This document shows positions 1 through 12,300 of a stretch of DNA of 64,000 bases, in pieces. The translations under genes were made by a program, and so were the position numbers. The DNA comes from Blastobasis lacticolella (lineage: Eukaryota; Arthropoda; Insecta; Lepidoptera; Blastobasidae), in the NCBI GenBank assembly GCA_905147135.1, contig LR990039.1:34655708-34719707 (forward strand). The letters run 5' to 3'. Numbering within the stretch: position 1 is the first letter of the stretch; every line of letters begins with the position of its first letter. The notes under the pieces were generated by a model. The model did not search any database, had not been told where the DNA came from, and worked only from the letters and a program-made list of their open reading frames with translations.

Positions 1-220
1 ATCGCGGTGTCACTAGCGCGCAGTCTGTCACGGCTGGCTTTAACTGAAAACTGCACCGCTTTAAATGTGATGACGAAGTTGAGCAGGTCGTCGTGTTTCA
101 CGAACTGCTGTCTGCTGAGTAGTATTTGGGAGGCTGACCGGGGTGAATAGGACATCGCGCCACGCTGCCGTTCCACCGGAACGAGTACCGGGCCGAATAG
201 CAACTCTGGCGGCGCTGGCG

Positions 221-314
221 ATGTTATTGTTGTCACAGATGGTGGGGATCCACCTGTGGTCGTCAAACGCTCGTCAGAACACTGCACGAACTGTGCTTTT
301 GCGAGCACTTGTAG
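221..314 (+). CDS. Lipase exon 1 (tentative signal-peptide exon)
   Basis: The frame opens after a stop at 116-118, and the first ATG is at 221. It encodes a short hydrophobic stretch (MLLLSQMVGIHLW) resembling a signal peptide, followed by a polar segment. A donor after 314 (GTAG|GTGGTG) leaves phase 1, exactly what exon 2 needs, and makes the whole model divisible by three. The signal peptide is weak and other donors are possible, so another first exon upstream of the window is not excluded. Confidence 0.45.
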
Positions 315-3300
315 GTGGTGTATTTTATGGACTTTACTGAATTGCAATACTCCATTCTTTTCACTTTTGTTGTAATAGTTCGACCGTTATCATCGGGTGA
401 TCGACGCCGATACAGTGGATAAGCATCGTTGCCAGTGACGGTCTCCGCCGTTAATTTTCGTGGATATCGTTTGGAACACTTGCCGTCGACCATGCAAGGT
501 GATTGGGGATTGATGGCGCCACACGGTCCATGAATCATATTCGTATTTACAAAATCACCCTAAAAAAAGTATAAAAAGTATCCTATGTCCGTCTCCTGGT
601 TCTAAGTTACCTCCCCACCAATTTTCAGCCAAATCGGTTCAGGCGTTCTTGAGTTATAAATTGTGTAACTAACACGACTTTCTTTTACATATATGTAGAT
701 TAGTAATTTTTCATGTGTATTAGCGGTTTTCAAATGACGAAGGATATAGGCTGCCGTTTGGCCCAATGCCATGCGAACGCAGAATACAAAGACTCATTAT
801 CAATCTATTTTCAAGCTCTAAGTTGCTGCTGCGGCCAAAGAGATGCGTCCCTTCCCCTGTCTCCTGTGAGCTTTCAACAAATTCAACGGACCAAGATGGC
901 AGGTAATTCATATATCTGGGGCTCGAGTTTGCTAATTTTTTAACACACATGCTACTGCATTGATATCAATAATAATTGAGTTCGATTACGGTTCCATAAA
1001 CCAAAAATCAAAATATATTCCAAAAACAACTTGTATCGATAGATTAGATTACTTTATTTATCATTGAAATTTACATTACACTATAATACAATTCATATCA
1101 TCACAATTTATCTTGCTTATAGCATGTCACAAATATATCGTCACAAACATTAATAATTATATAATAGAGGCGTAATGGAATGGAATGGATTCAGATGAAT
1201 AGTTTTAATGTTGCCTTCTAAATTCCTACTGAGATCTAGTTGAGATTTAAATGAGCCCTCTGTAAATTAGCAGACTTGTGGCCCTGTACAAACAGTGACT
1301 CGAAGGTATCAATTTGTGTGCGTACTAATAACCATGTTGTGGTTTAATTTGTCATTTCAGTGCCCGCTGGCAGGTCGGCCAAGTTGTATGATGTAGTGTT
1401 ACGGCATTATGGGTAAGACTGTACTTGTATTTAACGTGGTTAGTGTAGTGATCAGTAGGAAAACGTCTCCAAAGTTCCGTTCCGTTTTTGGAAACTTTGT
1501 TTTTGATATACTAATAGCCATCATACTTACTAAAAATTTAATTTTTGTTTCACGAAGAGAGTTTTATTTGATTGTTAACGTCATTTAGATTATAAAATAA
1601 GAGATCGCAGATGCGCGCATAGATTTCCTGGTGGCTGATATTTTTTTGGTTCAATCTTTATAATGCGTACGGGTAAGGAATGGAACACGTTGCCTGCGAG
1701 TGTGTCCCCTGATTATTAAATCCTGGACGCCGTCAAGGCTAGAGTGAATAGGCTGTTCCTAGACAGGCATGCTCCATCTTCGTAAGATGTAAGATGGCGG
1801 TCAATTGCCTGACTAGCCTAATAAAAACAAAATGGCCGTGAATTTGCTGTATGCATTTGGTGGAGGTCTGAATGCCAGGCGTTGTGTTGTTATGGTTGGC
1901 AGCAATAGCAGCACTCCCACGTCGTCGCACCGGCTGGGCGGCGCCGCGCAGCTGCTCGAAGACAAGTTCTTTGGGATGCAGAAACCCACCGTGGTCTACG
2001 CGCATGGGTGAGCATACTTTGAGAAATTTGCGTTCATATTACTACCTATTTCGTAGTTTTAATCTCGTTTCATTCGCTTTTAAAATACATTTTATGTAAC
2101 TACTACTGTATGTACTTACATTAAACTATTATCAAATAAAGCATTCGCTGCAATCTGCGTATAACTTTTGAGCCCTTATGTACGGTTACGAAAGCTCCAA
2201 TTGAGAATGAAAGCATGATCGAGTCGAGCCTCTCAGCTGAGTATCACAACAGGTCGTATTAAATCGTCCACTGCTGGACTTTTCTCTGGAGATTAGAATT
2301 CTGTAATATGACACTCACCGACACAATTTTCCGCCCAGCCCTAATTTTTCATACATTTCATTTTCACTCTACAATATACTCAATCGATTTAAATGAGAAC
2401 ATATATATTAAAAAGGACAACACAAACAAATTAAAAACTAAATAAATTAACTTAAGTATCTAACTAAAATTAAAATAAACCTACAACCCTAATCTAAAAA
2501 TCTATATGTACAAATATCCCCTAAATCACTGCCACTGCTGGGTATGGTGCCCATAAGGCTGGCTGCATTCCCCCGTTGGATGGCTATTCCTATACGTTGG
2601 CCGAGGAATGAGCCAGCCCTGCGCTCGCCAGTGGAACGAATTAAACATGATTTTAATTTGGCGAATAACTTTTTAGCTTCAGGGCCCCACGGCCCCAAAG
2701 TTTCCACGGCAAACGCCGAAAATACGCAACTATCAGCGATATTTGCGTATTTACGGCGTTTCAAGGTCTCAGCAGATGCGGCCGCCGCGCCTGGCCTCAC
2801 AGATGTCGAGCCAATTAATTAATTTAAATGAGGTTTGGTTTTCGCAGTATTTTGGAATGGGGTACAATATAGAGACGGTGCATCGGCTGTTCGTAATGGT
2901 GGTACCTACGTCGGTCTGTCCGCAGCTACGTGGAGCTGTCCAGTGACGCGAGCGTGCAGACCGTGGTGCAGGCCTACCTGGACGGCGGCGGGTACAACGT
3001 GCTGCTCCTCGATTGGGCGAACCTCGCATTCGGGAACTACGTGTTCGTGGCCCTCGACGTGAAGGCGGTGCGTTTCAAACAATTCAATAATAATTATTAT
3101 TATATTAGCCTGAATCAACCCACTGCTGGGAAAAGGTCTCCCTCCGATTCTTTCACTCTTCGCGATCAAGTTATAAATAATTGAGTAATCAACGATAAAA
3201 TTGTCTATGTCAAATATCGCACTGTGAAATCTACGGGCATTATGAATTATTTATTTATTAAAATATTATGCACAACAAAGTACGTGATAAAGGAATGCTC

Positions 3301-6300
3301 TTTACCACAAACGTGCAGGCGACGGCATCAATGAGCGGGGGGTGCGGGCTAAAATTGGTGTACAGTTTACGTAGTAGTCAATGTGGCGGCACCATGTTGA
3401 AGAAGAAATCCGTGTTTATCACAGGTGTTGTTGCCGTTCGATGTTGTCGCAGTATTATCACCACTTAATTAACACTAAAATATTATATTTGTGTCTCAAT
3501 ACAGATTGCACTGTAACCTTTTCCTGTCCATCCTTTATGTATTTTTATTTAGATTTTGTTAAGGGCCAGTAGAGACTTATCATAGAATTATCCTGGTAAT
3601 GTCTGTTTTTACAATAATCACAGTTTCTACTTAAGACTGCTTATTTGGTATTATCAAATTCCTGGTAATTCTACTTTTCTGGAATGGCTACACAAGTTTT
3701 AGGAAATCCTGATAAAAATATCTTATTTTTATAATCCCTGATCTTTTAAAAGCTACGTTTGTAGAACAACTGTCCAAAATAGCCGTAAGGTGAAAAAAAG
3801 CTGTAACTGATTTTATATACCGTGTGTTGCTCCAGAGAACTTTCGAAGCAACTCTGCATGTTGAAGTTCAAATATCGATTTGTTTTCTAATTTTATTTGG
3901 CCGGGGCAATGTCTGCTATTTTCATCCTCTTCGAAAACATTTAAACGCCTGTCTTTATTTTAGCTTTTAATTGTTATATTTGAATAAATCGTTTTTAGGA
4001 GTCGCTTGATAAAAAATCTAAAAAGATTAGAAACAAGCTCGTTATCTGTTTTCTATATTTCCCACAAAACTTCTAACCAATACAAGCTTACTTTAATAAG
4101 GTCATGGTACGAATTTGATAAGTAATATTTAAGTAATGTTGTTATTTTTGGAATAGAAATAAATAACATACCAAGGAGCTTTGCTATTGCTGAGCTGTTC
4201 TATGTGGTCTTCCAGTGCATTGACAGACCATATAACCTAGTCATAACTCGCCCCACCGGTACCTGTATCTACATTAATTATTTCCATGTTAGCATTACAA
4301 ATCTGATCTCCAACCCGCCTGCGAAGCGTGGAGATTAAGGCAATAACCTCCCCTTTCGTGGGAGAGGCCCTAAGTCCTGCAGTGGACTGTTACGGGCTGT
4401 GATGATGATTACAAATCTGAAAAAATATGGAATATAAAATACCAGCATAACTTTCTGAAGCGAAGTGATGTGTTCCTTCAAAGATGCGCGCGAATATATC
4501 TCCTACGAGATTCACTGCGCGCCTCAAAGCCGCGTACCACAGCTGAGTGCGCGCTCACAACATTCATTCATTCTTGATCGATACTCGTTTACTATCAGCA
4601 TACACTCAGCGACACAAAAAGGGTTATAAGGGTATTTATTTATTTGAAAATTGGGCTCTTCAAGGCTTTCTCAGTCCCAGTATCACTGCGACCATTTCTG
4701 ATCTATTGTGATCGCCTCTTTTAACAGTTCAGTGCTAATCCCTGCAGCTTCTATGAACTGTAATAGGTTCTTAGTACTGATTTCGTTCACCTCGTCGGGT
4801 AGTAGTTGGTGTTTACCCAGATGGATGCTACGTTTGCGCATCAGGGCCTCACATTTGCAGATCAGGTGGAGAGGCGTTTCATCCTCCTTACAGAATCTAC
4901 AGTCCTTTGTTCTGCTGATCTTCAAGTTATACATGTGCTTATTCAGCCCACAGTGACCAGTCAGTGCCCTTGTCAGGATGCGCATCTTATTCCTACTAAG
5001 TAGTACCAGTTCTTTGGCATGCCGCCTATTATAGGCTTTTGACTAATGCCCTAGAATGTGTTAGGCCCGGCTGATTATTCCAGTGCTCTAATGATTGCTC
5101 TTTGCAGTTGATATGAAGGGTCAATTTTACAAGGCTTTTTGGTATGCCACAGAATGGTTCTGGGCCATATGTTGTAGTTGTGCTACCAGCCTTCGCGAGT
5201 TCGTCCGCAATTTCATTGCCTTCGATCCCTTCATGCCCTGGGACCCAGCGCAGTATCACTTGGTTTTTCTCACCCAAGGAATTGAGGACATTCACGCAGT
5301 TTAGCACCAATCTTGAGCTCACAGAGTCTGATGAAAGGGCAAATAGAGCTGCTTGACTATCTGAGTGTATATAAATACAATGGTTTATGTATTTCTTTTT
5401 GAAGTTTATGTCCGCACATTCCAAGATTGCGTACACCTCGGCCTGGAATATGGAGGTGTATTTGCCCAGGTTTAGGGATTTCTTAACCTTGGGCCGCTCT
5501 CCGTATATTCCACACCCTACATGATCACCTGATTTGGACCCATCGGTGTACCATATCAGGCTTCCATTTTTCCAGTACACTTGGCTTTTAAGCCAGTCAT
5601 CTCTGGATAAAAATTGAGTATCGTTTCTGGAAACTACTCTGTGTTGTCATTGAGTCAGTGCACATACTCAGTATGTTGCTGCCCATAACATTGTCCTGGA
5701 ACGATCTCATTGACTTCGAGAGCCAGTTTCCTTCTCCCTGGGTGGTTAGCCTGTGCATACTGTTCGTTGCAACCATCAGTACATACAGGTGTAGGGGCGG
5801 GATATCCAGCATTGCATTCAGGGCCTCACCAGGTGAGGTTGACATAGCTCCTGTGACCAAGAGACACGCAGTTATCTGCATGCCGCTTAGTTTAATTATA
5901 GCAGTTTCCTGGTTTGCTTTACTGTGCCATACTACGGAGGCATATGTTATTATGGGCCTTACGACCGCTTTATAAAGCCAGAGGGTGTTTTTTGGAGTTA
6001 ATCCCCATTTTTGACCTGCCAGTCTGCTGCATATTCCCAAGGCTATTTTAGCCTTGTTCAAGATTCCGATTATATGGCTGTTCCAGGTAAGTTTTTGGTC
6101 CAGTATTACACCTAGGTGTTTGACCTCCTTGGAGAACTCAATAGTTTGGCCATTTAATCGTGGTTTGACTAAATTGTCAAGTTGCCTTTTGTTGGTAAAT
6201 GGTACAACCACTGTTTTCCCGGCGTTAATGGACAACTCATTGTCTTTGCACCATTTATCAACAACGTTTAACGCTCTTTGCATAACGTATGAAAGCATAC

Positions 6301-9300
6301 TTTGACAGAAGCCTCGGACGATAACCACTAGGTCATCAGCAAAACCCTGCGTATCAATCCTGAGCTCCGCCATCTTATACAAGAGCTGATCCACTGCCAG
6401 GGTCCAGAGTAGTGGAGATAAGACCCCTCCCTGCGGGCAACCCCTGGTAGTAAATAATTCAAGTGAGGTTTCATGCAGGGTTACTCTCACTTTTCGGTTT
6501 GAGAGCATCGCTTCGACCCACTTCACCGTCGCATGGTCTATGTTTTTCTCAGTGAGACCTCGAACTAGTGTCCTTATAGGGGTGTTGTCAAATGCGCCCT
6601 AAATATCTAAGAATGCACAAAGTGCAATTTGTTTATCTTCTAATGCCTTGTCTACCTTGTCCACCAGACTCAGAAGTGCGGTTTCAGTAGATCTTCCTTT
6701 ACTGTAGGCATGTTGAGAATAGTGAATAGGATAGTCGATTTTAATCGTTTCCCTAATGTAAATATCCAGAACCTTTTCCATAGTCTTCAGCATAAAGGAG
6801 CTTAGACTGATAGGCCTGAGCGATCTCGGTTGAGAGTAATCTCTTTTTCCGGCCTTTGGAATGAAAAGAACCTTGACTTCGGTCCATTGTTCTGGAATAT
6901 GCCCCCAGGCGAAGCTCGCTCGAAAGATTTTTATCATGTGAGGGATTATTACTTCTATTCCTTGCTGCAATAGTGCTGGAAAAATGCCATCCGCTCCACA
7001 TGATTTATATGGTTTAAAGGATTTAACGGCCCATTTTATTTGGGATGGCCTTATTATAAGCGAGGCCCATCTCCATTCTTCATTTCCTGGGCGAAATGAT
7101 TGCGATGAGGAAGGATTTTCTGCGCAAGCACCAGGAAAATGGGTCGATACCAATAAATTTAGAGTTTCTTTTTCGTTGGTCGTGTAATTCCCATTAGGGT
7201 ATTTAAGCAAGCCAATTTGGTTAGGTTTGTCTTTTGCGAGGAACTTGTGAACTCTTGCGCACTGAGACGTGCTGTTGACTTCTTCGCAGAATTTTCGCCA
7301 AGTTCCTCGCTTAGCCTTCCTAATTTCTTTATTATAAGTTGTTAAGGCTTCCCGATAGGATTCCCAATCTTGGGTCCTTTTGGCCTTATTGAATAATTTC
7401 CGAGTTTTGCTTCTGAGCTTTTCTAGCTTAGAGCTCCACCACGGTACTGCCCTTTTAGTTGACATTGTTTTTACAGGACAGCTATCCTCATAAGCCTTTA
7501 TTATGCCATTTGCCATCCATCCAGTAGAAAGTCTCCATGCCATCCAGACTTTCTACTGTCTTTATTGTTTTAGGTACATCTTCTAGATTCTGTTTAAGGT
7601 TGTCCTTATAGGCCGCCCAATCAGTGACTCTAGGGTTCCTAAAGCTAACTTCCTGACTTGATAATGATCCTAATAAGTCAAAACAAATATGGTTATGGTC
7701 AGACATTGACGGTTCATCACTAACGTGCCAGTCACTAATGTGCCTAGCCAGATCATTTGTTGCGATGGTAATGTCCAACACCTCTTGTCTTACACGGGTT
7801 ACAGAGGTCGGTTTACTTCCCTTATTCACCACATGCAGCCCCTTTGTTAGTAAATAGTCATATAACGTGTTACCTCTCCTATTTACATTGGTACTTCCCC
7901 ATGTGGTGTGGTGGGCGTTTGCATCACACCCCACCAACAGCTGCAATCCGTGACGCCGGGCGTACTCGACCGCAGGCGCCAGATCCTCAGCAGGGTTTTC
8001 CTTTTCCCCCGGAAGGTAGGCTGAACACACTAGCGCTCTGGCCGCGCCTCCCTTGGGGGTCAAAATGGCTGCTACAACTTCATCGGAGCACAACTCTGTA
8101 ACAGTCAATAGATTAATGCTATTCTTATAAACAATGCAGGCTCTGGGCCTCGTTCCGCCTTTGTTATATATCGTCTTACCGGCAGCGTTGAGTCCCAAAA
8201 TAGTCGAGCTGGATACCCAGGGCTCTTGAATGAGGGCGAGGTCAGCCCTACCATCGCAAAGCCATTTTTCCACCACGGCACTTGCTGCCGCATCGTGATG
8301 GAGGTTGGCTTGCAAACACCTCACCGGCCCCTGGGTCGCCATTATTTGCCCCTTTGTGTGAAGGAGTGTGGGGGCTTGGTTTTTCCCCTTCCCTTCTGCG
8401 GATTGAAAAATCCACGTCCGGATTGGGTTTCACCCTGACCCCTCCCCCTTGTATTTCCTCTACCTCTATACATCCCCCCTCCCCTGGCAGAAAAGTCTAC
8501 AGAAGGTCGCATTCCCTGGGGGATCGATCCTCCTTTCTGCCCGATGTTTGAGGCCATGGTGCCCTTCGCAGGAGCCTGCTTTGTCTTTGCCCCACCCTTA
8601 GCAGCCAAATTAAGAGGGGGTCGTGTTCCCTGAGGGATCGAACCTCCTTGTTTTTCGGCGGTGACTGTCGCAGGAGCCTGCGTGACCTCAGAGGTAGAGG
8701 AGCCTGGCTGTACAGGAGCCACTTTGGCTGGGTCGCCCTTGATTTTGAAGTCAATGCTCCTAAAACCAATTGCGGCTTTGCCTTGACTCCCTTTCAGGAT
8801 CTCCACAGAGGGATCATCCACCGCGAAGGTTGCAATAATGCCTCCTTCCTCCCCCCTACTATGGAGAACCTTCCAGAGGTGCGTGTTGAGGCCCCTGTTC
8901 TGCGTGCCCAGCAATTTTATCGCTTCGTCTATTGACGTGGCGTCTATGCTGGGTATGAAGGCGGTAACTACCGCTGGCTTTGGCAATTCGCTCTCTGAAA
9001 GAACAGATAGCTTCGCCTCTGGCCAGGGTTTGACGCTGGGTACCGCCCTCATAAGCCAGTGCTTACTGGCTTCATTTTCGCAAACAACCAGGATCCATCC
9101 TGGTTTTTGTGAAAACGAGACGAACTTGGGCCCCTCCCCCATGCCTTCCTTAGAAATAAGGTCGACAAGGGCGCGGCGCACAAGCCCCGTTTGTTCCTCG
9201 GTTAGTGGGTTTTCCCCACGAATCCCAACCCTAACTGAACCAGCCACTTCGCTGAAGGTAGGCTTTGCTCTTCCCTCCTGCGTTTTTGGGGTTTTCTTCC

Positions 9301-12300
9301 GTTGGTCTTGCGGGGATTCCTCCTCTGATCGAGTGCGTTTTAACGACTTCGCCTCAGGGAGTAACCGAGGAATCTCTTTCCAAGGCTGTCGGCAGAGGAC
9401 TAGAGCCTCTTTGAGGCCCACATCCATTTCCCTCAGCCTTCGGAAACGCTTTCGCGCTGCCCCAGAAAGCCGGTGATGGCTCCCTGGTATAATGCTGTCG
9501 GAGGCCGACGTCCCTTCCGTATCTGTGACATTACTGCCTCCATCTACTTCAGGTTGCGCCTTCACTGTTGCATCATCTATTCTGGGCGTTGGGGAGGCCA
9601 GAAGCTCTCCTTCAGCACCAGAATCAATCTCTACCACTTCCATGGCAGAGAATTCTGGACTTTTTGTTTTTTGTTTATTTCGGTATCCATGTAAGTCCCA
9701 CGATTAGCTAGGGAACTAAAGGTCACCTCCGGCAGAGCCCCGCTTGCCGGAGTAAGGGCACAAATTTCCTCCGAGGAGCCCAGGTATCGGAGGGGCACCG
9801 TTAAAGGCCGGACATCCCTCCGGCCACGCATCCCTCGGCACGGTTCGCGTTACACCTTGGCTTGGGACCAGTCTCCTCGCGCTCGACTAGCAAGAACCCC
9901 ACAGCGCAGTACACCAATACTGTTGCATTAGTGCACCACGCCACCGGATAGTTACTAGCCGACCCCCAGGGTGCACCGGCGCATCGCTTGCGTTCCAGCA
10001 GGAAATTCCGAGGAATTTCCCAACTGGACTGCAAACGACTACGCACACGTGGAGGTGGACTGATAGGCGCGCCCCTTTTTTGTTTCCTGTTCGATTTTGG
10101 TTTTAATTGACGTTGCGAAGGCTGACCATGTTGCTGCGGAAGTCCGCGCTGACCTTGTTGGTCAAAATCTCCTCTCTGATTATTATTATTTTGAGTTCTC
10201 CATGAGCCCGAAGGCTGACCGTAGTCGGTATTGTATTTATAGTTCATCTTTAAGATGGCTTTAAGGTGTTGGGTTCGTCGGAAATCCAGACGAAAATCGT
10301 TATAAGGGTAAGGGTTATTTATGATATCGATGCATAAAATTAACTAGGTTAAAGTTTAATTCTAATCAGTTAATTGAAACAGTCAAACTAATTGTCAACA
10401 GCTTAAGAATCTCGATGAGTATAAAAAATTACAGCCTGTACTAAAAATAGTACATGTTACATGCAGGTCAGGTAGCATCCGAGACTATTATGAGGTTCTT
10501 CCATGGCTGCTCATGTATGTTGACGATATCGCTCTAACAGACTTACAAGGGGCGACTAGTCCACCGAGTGAAAAAGTGGAAGGAGTCACTTGAGAAGCTA
10601 AACGTAGAGAAGACACTAAATGGCCTGCAACAGTGCAGAACCTCTACACCAATTGCATGGACGAAGATGAAATCAAGAGCAGCTGTTACATTGACAGCGA
10701 CGTCATAGCCCGAATATCCGCGGCTCGGGCCAAATAGCGGGAAGTGACCTTTTTGCCTTGGTTGCCTTGCCTTGCCTTACAATTTATTCTCAAGCGAACA
10801 ACATTTTGAATGCACATAATTATATGTCTACTATTATGTTATGCAATGTGAAATATAAACAAACAACGAACATTTCAAAGTCAAAAGTCCGGGTGATGTT
10901 ATCCGCGTTGTCGGGCGGAGGCAGTGCGTAAAAGTCACGGCCGAGGCTGAATGCGTATTGCCCATGTATATGTATAATGTGTAGGAGTATTGTCTGTACC
11001 AGTTTTATAAATTTTGCAATGTTAGTAATCTCTATAGATATTTATGAGTATGCGAGACTTATTACTTGCTTCATAATACGCATACGAAGCGTAAAATATG
11101 TCTAATTTAAGCACTAATTTCGATAATGACCTACATTATAGATATACTCTCTATAGGTACTGAAATGTTTGCTAGTTGAGTAGATGTTTAGTTCAATTTT
11201 AGACTGTCCAGTGCGGCGTTTGATAGAACGTTGGTTTATACTCTCGTCATCTGTTGATGCAGATAGGGGAGGCGACTGCGAAGGCGCTGGCGGTGCTGTT
11301 GCGCGCGGGGCTCCCGCTGGACGGCCTGCACCTGGTCGGGCACTCGCTCGGCGCGCACGTGCTGGCGGCGGCTGCGCGCGCGCTGGACGCAAGAGGGTTC
11401 CGCGTGCCCAGGTAATCAGGGTCAGGAATAGTAGCAATTTTTGTTGATTTTACTACTCCCTCCGGAGAGGAGTCCCCGGCTCACCTCCTAGAGAATAGGT
11501 CTCCTGTTTCCAGTCTCATATAACATGTCTTCGCGTTTTATCTGTGATAAACAAAAGTAGACTGATACAAGTCTCTAACTGTAATCTATGTTATTCTAAT
11601 AATGGCTTCTACTGGCACATACCTGACAAGGAAAATGAATAGCAAACAATGAAATTTTGCTTGTGTCGGCAGACTAACGGGCCTTGACCCCGCGTACCCG
11701 GGCTTCTACCCGGCGGTGCTCGGCCGCCCGTTGTCGCCAGATGCTGCAGATTTCGTGGACGTGATCCACACGGACGGCGGCGGCTACGGCGCACCCGCGC
11801 CGGCCGGCCACGCCGACTACTGGCCGAACGGGGGCTCCGCCACGCAGCCCGGCTGCCTCACCGGTTCTATATTCCTGACTTACGAAGGTGGGTCAAATCA
11901 AAGTGGATGGCTCACAGAACAAAACCCCCACATTTGCTGGATCGAGGACCAGGAGCGTTCAAACCCTTTGTTACTGTGTTAATAACTTAGTCTTAAACTC
12001 TAAAAAAACAAAATGCGTTTATTTTTGCCTCCCTAATGTACAAAGTAATCAATGTAATGTTATATTAGATAAAACGCAACTTGAGTTGGTAGAGAAAACT
12101 ACTTTCTTAGGCGTTAATATAGATTCAAAAATTCAATGGGGCCCACATATTGAATCATTGGCTAGTAGGTTAAGTTCGGCTGCATTTGCCGTGTGGCGAA
12201 TAAGGAGGCTAACGGATGTGAATACAGCTAGATTAGTTTATTATAGTTATTTTCATAGTATTATGTCATACGGCATCATACTATGGGGCAAGTGTGCTGA

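Larger units (their letters stand above)
4635..10298 (-). mobile_element. Full-length LOA-like non-LTR retrotransposon (5.66 kb)
   Basis: Runs 5' to 3' on the - strand and is bounded by the 12-bp direct repeat GTTATAAGGGTA at 4623-4634 and 10299-10310, so both ends are defined. The 3' end has a short AAAT-repeat tail (TTTATTTATTTG on +). Order: 51-bp leader, a small Gln/Asn/Arg-rich ORF, ORF1 (433 aa, intact), a UAAUG overlap, then ORF2 with AP endonuclease, reverse transcriptase, RNase H and a CCHC-type C-terminus (broken). AP endonuclease plus RNase H plus an ORF1 without zinc knuckles is the LOA/Baggins-like arrangement; the clade is inferred from architecture. Inserted antisense in lipase intron 4. 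Confidence 0.88.

Noticed and set aside
143..340. 65-codon frame beginning with GTG as a small gene
   Set aside because: GTG is not a normal eukaryotic start. Only the part from ATG 221 is kept, as a tentative lipase exon that fits by splice phase.
713..950. Overlapping open frames on both strands
   Set aside because: About 76 codons each, no domain, no splice context; expected by chance in an intron.
8838..9476. 212-codon + strand frame
   Set aside because: Antisense shadow of the intact LINE ORF1 on the - strand.
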